Shown: positions 43,108-62,423 of the stretch, in pieces
Layout of the letters: the number at the start of each line of letters is the position of its first letter
How positions within the stretch are numbered: position 1 is the first letter of the stretch
From: Perca fluviatilis
Taxonomy: Eukaryota > Chordata > Actinopteri > Perciformes > Percidae
Direction: 5' to 3'
Assembly: GCF_010015445.1 (NCBI RefSeq)
Contig: NC_053126.1
Coordinates: forward strand, 5,544,249 to 5,608,248
Length of the DNA stretch: 64,000 nt
Notes under the pieces: generated by a model
What the model saw: the letters and a program-made list of their open reading frames with translations, nothing else
Database searches by the model: none
Told to the model about the DNA's origin: nothing
Position numbers and translations under genes: made by a program

Positions 43108-44908
43108 TGCAGATTATTTATCAGAGGCGTTTTTACATGTTCATGGACTGGCGCAATATATATATTTGACTATTTTTAAAGGAAGGATGTTGACATTACT
43201 GTAACATATGACCATTTGGAAAATGGTTGCGGAGACACCAGTGGAGAGGGGTTATGTATATTTTGGCATGGAATAATGACCTCGTTGATCCCTCCAGAAA
43301 CTTAAGCTACAATTGAGAATACAGCAGTGTTCACATAGACTTGGAATGAACCCCTTCTAACCTATAATCTTGTACATGGTATTAATAATGGTATTGTACA
43401 ATTCTGACTTTGCTAACTGAGCTTTGCCACTATGTTTTGGGGGGGATATTACATTGTATATAACTGATTCATGAAAATATTTCAGATTAATATAATGGAA
43501 CCAGTAAAAATGCGTACATTTCTTTATTTGCTTTATTTCCCCGTGAAAAAAACGTTCACGACTGGTTTGGAGCAGGTTTTACCATCCTCGGGTGCAAGAG
43601 TTCATGTTGGATCCACTCGTGTGAAAATGGGTTGATTCAGTAGAGCTAATCTTTATTTGGGAACATTAGAAGAAGAACCTGGCATGGCGGTGAAGGCTTT
43701 GCAGCAGCATTTAGAGCTGGGGTCTTCAACATTTAACCCCTTAACTGAAACAGAAACGGATCAGGGACCCCTACTACATATACTGTATAAAATTAAGTAT
43801 ATTTATTTATGTTATATTTGTATATTTAGGGCAGCCTAAAGCCTTTATAGATACCTTTTTTGCATAGAATACTAAGCTATATTAATAATTGTCAGCATGA
43901 TTTTATGAATTATTTTATAAATCATGATGTGGAACAGTCAATACTTTGGGATGAACTGTATCTGTTGATGGTTACCTTAGTGACTACATTACCTATAGGC
44001 CAGTAAGCCTATCATCAGTGGGGATTTATATTAGCTAATAATATGTTGGAATCATGTTAAGACTTAAAAAAAAAAAAAATTTTAAACGTCCAAAAATTAT
44101 GTATACAAAATATAACTGAACAGTTAAATGAATAAATAAAATAGACATAAATAATAAACCCCTTGTGGGTTAATGTGGCCCTGACAACAGTAGTAGATAT
44201 GATGAAGAAAAACAAAAGAATTTAGGACAACTGGAGTTAAAGGTAGGTGCGTGTCCAGTATGTATAAAGTCTCAGAGTAATCTGATTTTAGTAGTCTGAT
44301 TTTATCACAATAACATCTATATCAATTATGATGTGCAACACGTATCACATTGGTTCAGCTGTGAAAAGCAAGAATTCAGGTGAGTTTGAACTCGAATAAA
44401 TAATAAAACACAGTCGGATGACAAATAAAAAAAGTCTTAATATATAAACTTGCCAGGATATGTCATTCATTTTACATACAAAAATGCAATAGGACCTTCA
44501 GAGATTGTTCTTTTTAAAAGATATTTATGAATACTGTTAATATATTGTCGGCATAACTCCAAAGGAATTATCTTACATAATATTTCCAGTTGCAGATTTC
44601 AATATATTGAGGCATGCAAGCACTGACTACAATGGAAAATTAGTAGGCCTAGTCTATGAATTTGTCTAATAAGCCATATAATGACTATTTATAAGACATA
44701 TTTTTTTACACCAAAATCTGTAACCCATCAGATTCTGTGACCTGATCAGGAATTCCAGCTTTATTACCACTTCAAATAGCTTTATTTATTTTTAATTTTT
44801 TGTTGGCTATATAAAACATATGCAAACAGGAACAAACTTCACGGGACATATGATGACAGACCAACAACCCTTCCGTGCAAAGAGGTATCATGGTAAATAC
44901 TTGGTATC

Positions 44909-45979
44909 CAGTGTTGGGAACGTTACTTTAAAAAAGTAATTAGTTATAGTTACTCACTACTTGTTCAAAAAAGTAACTGAGTTAGTAACTGAATTACTCT
45001 ATAATAAAAGTAACTCGTTACCAGGGAAAGTAACTATTTGCGTTACTTTAAAAAAAAGTTGCTATATGTCAAAGAATTTGGATTTTTTTTAGCAGTTTTC
45101 ACAAGTCGGTTGAAATGAGTAGAACAGACAGGTGTTTAACGTACATAACTTTCAATATTTATAGCACGTCAACAGACAGCAAGAGGTTTATCCTGCACTT
45201 CAAGTATTATCTTGGTAAGAAAAGTAAACAGTTACACCATATAAACTTATATGACACATATACTTTAACAACATACCTGCCTATCATACGGTTGACTTCA
45301 GCCTGTGTCATAGGTTTTTGTTGTGAGGCAGACAGATCTAGCTTTTGCTGCTTGGAGGACTTTGCTCTGAGTCCTTCTTTGCTAGTGGATAGCGAGCTAT
45401 CATCTGTGGTGGAGGTATCGCTGGTTTTGGCCACTAGCTTTGTAGATGCGTGTGTCGTTGTGAGATGCTTCATTAAATTAGAGTTGCTTACAACGGATGT
45501 CGACAAAGTCTTCGCTCCTGGACATAATGTACACATTACATGCACGTTCTTGCCTCTGACCACAATGAATTTGAAGTAGTGCTTATATCTCCACCTTGAA
45601 AACGCCAACTTTTCATCGGATTGCTCCTGACTCGCCATCTCTGCTGAATCTGTTTAGCTGTTGTGTGTGTGTGGCGCGTGTGCTGGCATGTGTGTAAAAA
45701 CACTGGCTCTGATTGGCTACCATGAAACATGACTCTGCCTTAGCCAATCATAATCGCTTACCTCGTTATTAACCCACCTCCTCACTAGCTGCGAGCCAGG
45801 GGTGCGTTTGGATTACACAGTTTATTCAATCAATGCCTAGTAACGCACCGCATTGAACGTCCAGTAACGTTAACGGCGTTATAACGACGGGAAAAGTAAT
45901 TAGTTAGATTACCCCGTTACTGAAAAAATAACGCCGTTACCTAACGCCGTTCTTTTAAACGGCGTTATTCCAAACACTG
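44909..45979 (-). mobile_element. hAT element with BED-finger frame and perfect 8-bp target duplication
   Basis: The inverted ends are CAGTGTTGGGAACG and, at the right, CCAAACACTG, with TTACTTT / AACGGCGTTA subterminal repeats. The 8-bp direct repeat TTGGTATC is exact at 44901-44908 and 45980-45987. It is 1071 bp long and contains one minus-strand coding exon (45207-45638) but no catalytic transposase domain, so it is non-autonomous. Confidence 0.9.
45207..45638 (-). pseudogene. BED-type zinc finger N-terminal part of a hAT transposase
   Basis: A 143-codon minus-strand frame begins MASQEQSDEKLAFSRWRYKH. It shows a BED-like finger, CTLCPGAKTLSTSVVSNSNL followed by MKHLTTTH (C-x2-C ... H-x4-H), then a Ser/Thr-rich linker and QAEVNRMIGRYV, the usual lead into the hAT transposase core. 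The frame then drifts into sequence that looks intronic. The DDE/RNase-H-like core is absent. It is open and could be translated as a small DNA-binding protein, but it is more likely a remnant. Confidence 0.6.
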
Positions 45980-46199
45980 TTGGTATCATACTTGATCATA
46001 TACTCTATCACAAACTGGTAGCCGACTTTATTTCGATAAGGTTACAAACGATGTTCGCTGTGATTTCAGTGTACAGAAATAGCATAGACAGTAAAATTAA
46101 GGGAAATACACACTATACAGTAGGATAATGAAAAGCAGAATTAGCGAGCAGAGGGTGGCGGTAATGCACCTGATATGCTGGATAAAAATCTAAAAGAAG

Positions 46200-46361
46200 A
46201 AGATCAAGAGAGCGGATTGGTCAAAAGTTTGGCGGACTTTAGTCCCTTGTAGGTTCACTTGATACGTCCATGCTGTATCCATGCTGTAGCGGAGCGTTCA
46301 GCCCTGTGGTCTGATTTCAGTCCAGGTTAACCAGTGACAGCAGCGTGTCTCCGCTCGACTG
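46200..46361 (+). promoter_or_regulatory. shmt1: shmt1 core promoter and non-coding exon 1 (predicted)
   Basis: An inverted CCAAT box (GCGGATTGGTCAAA) at about 46212 precedes a stretch ending CCGCTCGACTG|GTGAGT, a strong splice donor after 46361. The shmt1 coding exon has an acceptor (GTTTCAG) before 50005 and 36 bases of 5'UTR, so an upstream non-coding exon is required; this is the best candidate, giving an intron of 3.6 kb. Confidence 0.55.
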
Positions 46362-49300
46362 GTGAGTTAAATAACTGGTTAATGTTTCGTAGTCACAAGG
46401 AAATGTAACAGAATGGAAATGTTTGCGTTGGCAGGTAGAAATAACTTAAAGAACACTTTTTTGTTTGCATTGTAAACGTCTTATTTGGCACTGTTTGTTG
46501 ATATGTTTGCTCTCCCAGGGTTTTGTAATGGCAGCACTGACCTGACCACTATGGACCTGACATGTAACCATAACGTTAGCAGTTTGCCAGCTAGCAACTT
46601 CTTTTATTAACTGTTTTCTGGTGGATATTTTAACGCTAGAGATGCATTTTTACCAATAAATGTTTAGCAAACGTTTCCACTTTACAATTGGTGTATTCCC
46701 TCATTGCTGCTAAGTCTCTGGGTCAGTCGACCAGAGCAGAAAATAACTGTAACTAAAGTCATGAGGCTCGGCTAGCAGCTAGCTGTTGAGCAGCATTTCA
46801 ACTTTATTTTTGTCCCCGAAGGCGAATTGTTTTTACAGCAGTTTTTAAGGCATACAATACATAACAACATTAGACAAACATTACAGAAGGGGTGGGAGGA
46901 GGTGTCCGAAATACCAGTGGGCTGGAAGTCCAAGAAGTCCAACAATATTGACTAATGTTTAGTGTCCGATTTTCACAAAGTAACGTTACAAGTCAAGTCC
47001 TCTTCAGTTATATAGCAAGCTAGCACATGCAGAAGTTGACCCAATGTGCTTTCTAGTCGATGCAGATGGGTTTAAGATCTGCTTCAATACAAGTAAACAA
47101 CATTAAAAGAAATAGAAGGTGCATAACAAGCAATAATACAAAATATAATACAAAACAACTAACCTGATAAAACCAAAGTCAAGTAAAGAAATATGAAGTT
47201 AGGACAGAAGGAATAAAATTAATAGATTAAAAATCAGTAAGATGGCATTAGAAACCAGTCAAGAGGGGACTTGACAGAAGCCATGGGGCAGCTTCAGACT
47301 GAACTAAAAGCAAGTGAAAAAAGGTAACGTTAGGTCTTTAAATTTGATTTAACATTTTCAGTGGTGGAACATGACTTAATGAGGGACCAGCTTCTGTTCC
47401 ACATCCTAGGAGCAGCAACAGAAGGAAAAACATTTGGTTTTGAGGTATGAGTGCGTCATCAATACATGTATACTGCATCAATAACATCCAAGAAAATTAA
47501 ATAAAGCCGATGCAGACATGTTGAATACATAATTAGGACTGCAACTAACGATTATTTTCATTATTGATTAATGTGTTGATTATTTTCTTGATTAATCGAT
47601 TAGTTGTTTTTGGGTCTATAAAATGTCAGAAAATGGTGAAAAAAATGTCTGAGTGTTTCTTAAAGCCCAAGATGACGTCCTCATATGTCTTGTTTTGTCC
47701 ATAACTCAAAGATATTCAGTTTACTGTCACAGAGGAGAGAAGAAACTAGAACAATATTCACATTTGAGAAGCTGGAATCAGAGAATTATAATTTTATTTC
47801 CCTAAAAAAAACAATGACAAACCGACTGAAATAGTTGCTGATTAATTTAATAGTTGACAACTAATCAATTAGTCGTTGCAGCGCTATACATGATCAACAT
47901 CTCATATACTTCAATCAACACAAACCACATCCTATGATGAACTAAACTGCATACTTGGTCTAGTGGGTTAGGACTACCTCCTCCTCCCTGGCCCTGTGTT
48001 CAGAAGTCAAATGTGGGGGATGAAGAAGGGCTGCTCGATTATGGAAAAAATCATAATCACGATTACTTTGGTCAATATTGAAATCGCGATTATTTAACAC
48101 GATTAGCCTACTCATTGACCTTTGGAAATATGGGACGAACATCCTCAGGGGGCTGTTTCACAAAAGCAGAATTTATAAATCCAGGATAACCCATAAAGCG
48201 AGGCTTGACCTAGTCTAATCTAATGAACGTAAAACGTAAAAATCTGTGCAGCCTGGCTTGGTGCGTCTTACGAAGGCCGAGCCAGGCTGAGGAGGAGCGA
48301 CTAGGTCGAGCCAGGCTGAAGTAATTCAGATAGATGCTCGTCCACGGCTTTTCTTAACAGACCACGATGCCGATAACAGATTTACTGATGCTAAAATGGA
48401 GAAAACGCATTGTTCATACTTTATACAGAGTGAGCAGTAGCTTCTTGTGGAAGCATGATAACGTGAAACGCATTATAAAGCGAAAGTGAGGCAGATGATC
48501 GCAAACTGACTGAATGCGCAAGTAGCCTAAAAATATACAATAACTGACCACTGCTCTGAATTGAAACCATCCTGATCATACCATTCAGTGATTAGGCTAC
48601 TAATCCTTTACACAAATTAACCGTTGTACTCTTTGCCTTAAAAGTGAGCAGAAGATAGTGTTACTCAGGAAATTTACCATGAAGATCAATTTTCTACAAC
48701 GCTAGAATATGATGCATAAATCTCTTTCACTCTGTTCCTCTCCCTCTCTCTCATGGGCTAAAATATAAATGACCTAAGTCATATTAACTTCCACTGCTCG
48801 CTTTTAATACAAAGTGTACAACTGCTCGTTTTTGCAAATGACAGTGACTCATTGAATGGTTTCAGTTAAGAGAAGTAGTTTGTAAATGTATATTTTTTAG
48901 ATATATCAGTTATTTCCCCCCAGCAAAATATAAGGTCAAAAACCATTGGGGTGTCCTCTTCTTGTTGTCACATGAATGTGCAGTAGTCTACACTATATAG
49001 TTATTGGTTCAGTGAACTAAGACTATAATTTGAGAGATTGTACAATAAGGATATGTTCTTAAAATTGTACAATCCTCCCAAATTATAGTCCCAGTTTACT
49101 GGACAACACACATTGTCTGCTAAGAATGCCAATTTATTCAATCCTTTATTGTTAAAGAATACAAAAAAATGAATCAACAAAAAAAATGTAAGGTGCATTG
49201 GTCCACTTTACAAACACACATGTACAGCACTTTACAGTATATATTGCCCTTAATAACTGACTTGATTTTAAAACACATTTGGCAACTGTATCAGCCTTTT

Positions 49301-50004
49301 CTAATTATCTCAACAGCTGCCATAATATATTCATCAAACTTCTAACAACAATATGAACAGTAGTCTTCATACAGCAATATAACAGTAATGTAATGTCAAA
49401 TGAATAATTATTAAAATAATGGTCACAAAGTTAAATAATAGCAGTACTTAAATGAACAGCAATATGCACCGGTTGTATTTTTTTATGCAGGCTGATAACA
49501 ATAGGGTAAAACCACTGCTGAGTGAAGAGAAAAGGCTCCAGGATTAAATAAATCCTGGCCCTTAGCCTGGTCAGGAGCAGGCTAGCTGTACAGAATAAAT
49601 CTCCATGGTAACTTATGTGCCTCTGCTTTTGTGATACCGAGTCGAGGCTAAATTGAGCCAGGATAACTGGGAAATTCCGGCTTAATCCCTTATCTTGGTT
49701 TTGTGAAATAGCCCTTTGATAAAGATTTGATAAGTGTGAACACAACTGTAAACTTCATGGAGTACTGATTGTGTATCTAAGTTGCCTAATAATCTGTGTT
49801 GGCAGTTTGTGCAGTTGATTTGTTTATCTTTCTGTGTAATGGTTCAAGGTTTAACTGGTGAGGCCATAGCACTGCTGTACATGTCCTCCTTTATCTGAGG
49901 CCTAGGACTGTCCTAATGGATCTGTATGTCAGCTGCACTCACTGTATAATCGTTTTACTAAAAGGATTTAGTCTCACTTGGCCACTGTTTCTATGTCGTT
50001 TCAG
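46362..50004 (+). other. Predicted shmt1 intron 1, with repeats
   Basis: No coding sequence is recognised. It contains a hAT-like MITE (47534-47886) and a further hAT-like fragment at about 48020-48130 (GGGCTGCTCGATTATGG, AATCGCGATTATTTAACACG). The rest is AT-rich unique sequence. Confidence 0.45.
47534..47886. mobile_element. hAT-like MITE, GGACTGCAACTAACGA family
   Basis: The ends are TAGGACTGCAACTAACGATT and TAGTCGTTGCAGCGCTA, bordered by near-identical 8-mers TACATAAT (47526-47533) and TACATGAT (47887-47894). The interior has GATTAATCGATTAGTTG and TATAAAATGTCAGAAAATGG, both common in teleost genomes (recalled). Confidence 0.75.
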
Positions 50005-50040
50005 ATTTCCGCTTTGCGTGACCAGAGAAACCGAGAAAGC

Positions 50041-57270
<7,230 letters not shown>

Positions 57271-58575
57271 AGGGTGGCAGTTTAGACACTGACAGATGCT
57301 GGACTGATGATTATAACAAACATAATACCAAATCTTTGTGGGGTGTGGTATTGTGTGTATATTTGTTTAATCTGTCACTACACAAATCAAGACACCTCAT
57401 GACTTCACAGCAGTTCAGTTTCAGCTTGGAACAGATTGGTCTTAATGGAAAGATAGATTTACAGACTTTATTGTCATCCAATTATCCAGTGTTGCTACAG
57501 TGCCTTGTTGTTTGAGATAGGGTTTTGTTTTCTGCTGTGGCTCTGGATCTCTGTTACGATCACATTTTAAGCTTTAATCTAGTCAGAAATCACCATTTCT
57601 TTTGTATTAAATGTACAATTCCAAAGTTTTGTTACAGACAGTACTGCAGATTTAAACATGAAGTGTGACTGTGACATTCATACATAAGCATCCTGTATAG
57701 AGAAGTAAAACAATTGAATGAAACCACTACTGTGTATGCTCTTTCAATTCAACTGCAAACCGGTGCTGACATTTTAAACCAAAAACTTCAAAATGTATGT
57801 TCCTTCCTGGAGATAAATAGGGTTCATCATGAGGGACACCATTGTAGTGGATCATTGTTAAAAACACTGCTTCACGGCTGTCAAGACTGTTTTTAGATGC
57901 AGCATGTGCTTTGAGCTACATCATCATCATCATCATCATCCACCTTTATGTAGTTCTCAGAAGCACAATTGAGGACAAGCCCTCCTTTTCAATGTAGCCG
58001 ACATTACAGAAAATAAAAACAATGATGCTATTTAAAAAAAAAAAAAAAATATGTTTTGGGCAAGTTATTACCTTTTTTGTACTTTTTTTTTTTTTTTTTT
58101 CTTTACAATGTTAATTTCTCCCCAAATTAATATGGATGAATTAATTTAAATCCGCAGAAAGACCACCATGATGTGTAGTAAGCTGGTAGTGAGTTTGCCA
58201 AAGAACTCGATGATCGTTTAGTCTAGTCTTAATGCGTCAGGTCAGAGGTCAGTCTGCGGCTGCGCGCCTTCCATCCATCCACTGAGAACAAGGAGCAGTT
58301 CGTGACAAACAACAAGTCCTAGACCGAATAATGTTCGGCTGTTTTCTTTAAAACGGTCCCATTAAGACACAAAGAACATCAGCTATTGTGGTTTCTCATC
58401 GGGGACCTCGCCGATTGATGTTAGCTTATCGGTTAGCCTAGCTAGCCTCGTTAGCCACTTTAGCTGGCTGTCGCAGAAAGTACCAACGTTAGTTGGCTAC
58501 CTGGCGAGCTCAACCTTAAACCAGCGATTCTAAACTGATATTTCTTTGACCGGAGCCCTTCAAACTAACGCAGAC
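57271..58575 (+). other. shmt1 3'UTR and cpsf4 promoter / 5'UTR
   Basis: AATAAA at 58012-58017 is the first strong polyA signal after the shmt1 stop, giving a 3'UTR of about 740 bp; an (ATC)n run lies at 57920-57939. From about 58200 the sequence becomes richer in GC and CpG and leads to the cpsf4 start, so the cpsf4 promoter lies within a few hundred bases of the end of shmt1. Confidence 0.5.
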
Positions 58576-61456
58576 ATGCAGGATATGCTGGCTACCGTGG
58601 ACCACCTCAAGTTTGACCTGGAACTGGCTGTGCAGCAGCAGCTAGGAGCACAGCCTCTGCCCTTCCCCGGCATGGACAGTAAGTGCTTGTATGCTAGCTA
58701 GCTGGTACCTAGCCGCTGTAGGTAAACAGTATGCTAGCTAGCTGCTACCCATGTATATATCTATGGCTGCTACCTAGCCGTTGTAGGTAAACAGTATGCT
58801 AGCTAGCTGCTACCCATGTATATATCTATGGCTGCTACCTAGCCGCTGTAGGTAAACAGTAATCAGAGTTAACGGTCAAACCGATGGTACCTAACGGCAG
58901 GTTGACACTAACACCTGGCCGGTGGTGACTGTTCACGTTGGCTTTGTGTTTCCTCAATCCAATGTCTTTATTATTAAATTTGTAATAATGTGTGTCCCTG
59001 CAGAGTCCGGGTCTGCTGTGTGTGAGTTCTTCATGAGAGCAGCTTGTCAGAAAGGTAAAAACACAACGCGACAACAATCCAGCACTACAGTATTTCACTC
59101 CCACAAAGGTTGGGCACTCACAAGAGATGGAAAGGTCCAAACTAAAGCTGCAGAGGCAGAGTTATCCTGGCTTTTAGTCTCTAGTACGAGTCAAGCTTCA
59201 AAAACACTGGGTCCTACATTCCCCTAATGCAGTCATTAACGTTAGCCACTATCATCTTTAAATTGCACCCTTTTAGATAATTTAATCAAGCAAGGATAAC
59301 TTCTCATGTTCTAATATAATATTGCATCCACGGCTCACAAATACAATAAATAAATGAAAGCCTACAGAGGGCTGGCTGATGGTTTGACATGATCCTTAAC
59401 TGGTTACTTTACTGACTACTAGGTAGAGCTGTGCTCGATTGAAGAAATTCTTAGTCGACTAACACTCATTTAATTGTATTGACTAATCGATTAGTTGATT
59501 TAATCGACAGATCTGTAAATCTGAGTTTCTCCGCAAAGAGTCATGCAAAAGCACCACTTTAATTCTTGTGTTTACCAGAGATGTGCTCGTACGTTTCTTG
59601 GAAATAAGTCATTCAGCATTAAAAAAGCAAAAACGTGAGTAATCGACTAAAGAAATCTAAGTTGACTAAGACCAAAACGACCGATTAGTCGACTAATCCG
59701 CTAAGAGGGAGCAGCCCTACTACTAGGTTAAATAATTGCAAATCTAAACGATAGGTCTTTAATTTCTTTTTAAAAATACCAAGGGAGTTTGCTGCTCTTA
59801 ACCCTTCAACCCGTCAACCTTGAAAAAAAAAAAACACTTTATTTTTACGCCTTTTTTTCACAGTTTGTTTTTTCTTTTTTCAATGTTTTAAATTGTAAAA
59901 TTTTTCTTATTTACGTTTTCAGCGCTTATTTCTGCGTCCCATATTTTATGATATAAAACAAAAATTGAAAACGGGTCAATTTCACCCAAAGTCAACACAA
60001 GGGTTAAGATTCAAGGGGAGGGCATTCCACATGTTAGGGCCATGAAAACAGATAGCAGGATCACTAACTTTACATCAATCCTGCTCATCATTTTAACATT
60101 CCTCCCTCTATTGTTTAAAAGTGACCCACGGACAAAAACCTGGGGCATGAATTAGGGAAGTTGTGCCATCAATCTGTGTTATATCTTTCTTTGTTTGCAC
60201 TCCCAGGTGGGATGTGTCCGTTCCGTCACATCAGCGGAGAGAAGACGGTGGTGTGTAAGCACTGGCTCAGAGGACTTTGTAAGAAGGGAGACCAGTGCGA
60301 GTTTCTCCACGAATACGACATGACAAAGATGCCCGAATGCTACTTCTACTCCAAGTTTGGTTCGTTGACTCGATGTTTCATAAAATGACACAGATGAGCT
60401 CGACAACTGACTGTTGATCAGCACCCAGTTGTTAAAATGCCTAGAGTGTTTTTGTCCCCGTTTTTTTTTTTTATTAATTGTGTGTCGACTCTCGCAGGTG
60501 AGTGCAGCAACAAGGAATGTCCGTTCCTGCACATTGATCCAGAGTCGAAGATCAAAGATTGTCCCTGGTACGACCGAGGCTTCTGCAAACACGGTACGTC
60601 CTGCTCACGTATACATTCCAGCAGTACTGATATTAACATACTGTACACATTAATACGCATAGTGTTCCCCAGCTGGTTTGAATTTCTTCATCAACAGAAA
60701 AAAAAAAACTCCTCTTTACTTTCTGTTGATCTTCACCCATCTTCCTGTCTTAGGTCCTGACTGCAGACACAGACATACAAGGAGGGTGATCTGTGTGAAT
60801 TACCTGGTGGGCTTCTGTCCAGAGGGAAAATCCTGTAAATTTATGCAGTATGTTATCCTTTTTATTGGATTCTTACATAATGGAAATGCTTTTTTATGTT
60901 GCATGTAAAACAAAAGAAACCACTTATGACTTGTTTTAGCATTTGGTAGTTTTGGGATATTTCTCTCTGTCTTATTTTTTTGGATGATTATGTCCTCTAG
61001 TAAAATATTCTTCAGACAAAAGATTGAGTTTGCAGTAAAATAAAAAATTATCCGAGACTTCACCTTGTAGTCATGTAGATTTAACGGTAGATGTTCTTCT
61101 CCAGCCCTCGTTTTGAGTTGCCTATGGGAGCTTCTGAACAGCCTCCTCTACCACAGCAAATTCAGAACCAGACAAAGGTAAGAGGACACTTCCACAAACA
61201 CCCAAACACACACCGCTCTGTGTTTTTTACCTGCTACTTTGTAGCTGAACAACAGAACAAAAAATGATTTCTCTTTGCGTGTTCCCTGCTGCAGCCCGTG
61301 CCCAGCATCGGTCGCCCGTCGCTCTCTCTAATCCAGCTGACCAACTCCAGTCCAGGCATGCGGCCGCAGAACCACATGCCGATGTCGGCGCCTCAGCAAA
61401 ATCACATGACTGGCAACAGAGGGCCTCGGCCACTGGACCAGGTCACCTGCTACAAG
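58576..61456 (+). CDS. cpsf4: CPSF4 (CPSF30) zinc-finger polyadenylation factor, 3'-partial
   Basis: Cpsf4 is the subunit of the cleavage and polyadenylation complex that, with WDR33, reads the AAUAAA hexamer. Exons seen are 58576-58678, 59004-59054, 60207-60359, 60498-60593, 60754-60847, 61105-61177 and 61295-61456, with all phases consistent (244 codons so far). The N-terminus is MQDMLATVDHLKFDLELAVQ. Five CCCH fingers follow: CEFFMRAACQKGGMCPFRH, CKHWLRGLCKKGDQCEFLH, CYFYSKFGECSNKECPFLH, CPWYDRGFCKHGPDCRHRH and CVNYLVGFCPEGKSCKFMH. A Pro/Gln-rich linker ends GNRGPRPLDQVTCYK at a GTGAGC donor. The family's terminal CCHC knuckle should follow directly after CYK; it is not found in 61457-64000, so the last exon lies beyond the window. 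Introns 2 and 7 contain DNA elements. Confidence 0.95.
58680..58862 (+). repeat. 65-bp tandem duplication just inside cpsf4 intron 1
   Basis: A unit reading ATGCTAGCTAGCTGCTACCC, then ATGTATATATCTATGGC and CCGYTGTAGGTAAACAGT occurs about 2.5 times, starting right after the exon 1 donor. Each unit carries a donor-like GTAGGTAAAC. Confidence 0.85.
59424..59719. mobile_element. hAT-like MITE with perfect 8-bp target duplication (cpsf4 intron 2)
   Basis: The ends are TAGAGCTGTGCTCGATT and GGGAGCAGCCCTA; subterminal AGTCGACTAA / TTAGTCGACTAA motifs repeat. The 8-bp direct repeat CTACTAGG is exact at 59416-59423 and 59720-59727. Confidence 0.9.
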
Positions 61457-61548
61457 GTGAGCCATCTGAACATTTGTCTGCCAATGTGGCCTAGTGTGTT
61501 CAAAATCAGTTTAAGACTCCAGTCCCTCTCACAGTAGTCATAAATATA

Positions 61549-62087
61549 CAGTACAGGCCAAAAGTTTGAAAACACGCTCTCATTCAATGCGTTTCCTTTT
61601 TATTTTCATGACTATTTACATTGTAGATTCTCACTGAAGGCATCAAAACTATGAATGAACACATATGGAATTATGTACTTAACAAAAAAGTGTGAAATAA
61701 CTGAAAACATGTCTTATATTTTAGATTCTTCAAAGTAGCCACCCTTTGCTTTTTTTATTAATAAGGGAAATAATTCCACTAATGAACCCTGACAAAGCAC
61801 ACCTGTGAAGTGAAAACCATTTCAGGTGACTACCTCATGAAGCTCATTGAGAGAACACCAAGGGTTTGCAGTGCTATCAAAAAAAAGCAAAGGGTGGCTA
61901 CTTTGAAGAATCTAAAATATAAGACATGTTTTCAGTTATTTCACACTTTTTTGTTAAGTACATAATTCCATATGTGTTCATTCATAGTTTTGATGCCTTC
62001 AGTGAGAATCTACAATGTAAATAGTCATGAAAATAAAAAGGAAACACATTGAATGAGAAGGTGTGTCCAAACTTTTGGCCTGTACTG
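61549..62087. mobile_element. Palindromic Tc1-type MITE (cpsf4 intron 7)
   Basis: TA dinucleotides (61547-61548, 62088-62089) flank ends CAGTACAGGCC and GGCCTGTACTG. The two arms are almost perfect inverse copies over about 200 bp (for example TTTGATGCCTTCAGTGAGAA and its complement). Only a short centre is left, without a transposase. Confidence 0.85.
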
Positions 62088-62423
62088 TACTCGTAATACC
62101 TTTTGAGGCATAGTTCCACATTTTGAGAAACATGTTATTTTTACTTTTCTGGTGTGTACAGTACATATGAAGCTACCGCCAGCAGCTGTTTTAATACTTG
62201 ACTTTTACAAAGTTATTTTCCCACATGCAGCAACTCATGATATAGGTTTGTAATTCCTACAGAACGATAAAACGTTAAAGTTAAGGAAAATGGAATAAAT
62301 GAAGATCATAATATTGATAAGCAAAGTCACAATTAAGTAAATTAATAATAATGATTTAATAAAAATTAGAAATGGGTTTGATATTAAACACATTTATTCT
62401 CCGGTATGCCTAATCCCTGTATA

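Larger units (their letters stand above)
43108..46199. other. pdap1 3'UTR and intergenic
   Basis: AT-rich; no gene other than the transposon frame at 45207-45638. Clustered AATAAA hexamers at about 44130-44160 could serve pdap1 polyadenylation, but earlier weak variants are also possible. Its main content is the hAT element at 44909-45979. Confidence 0.4.

Noticed and set aside
45115..45579. Plus-strand frame of 154 codons
   Set aside because: It is the complement of the BED-finger frame on the minus strand, which has the clear C-C-H-H pattern.
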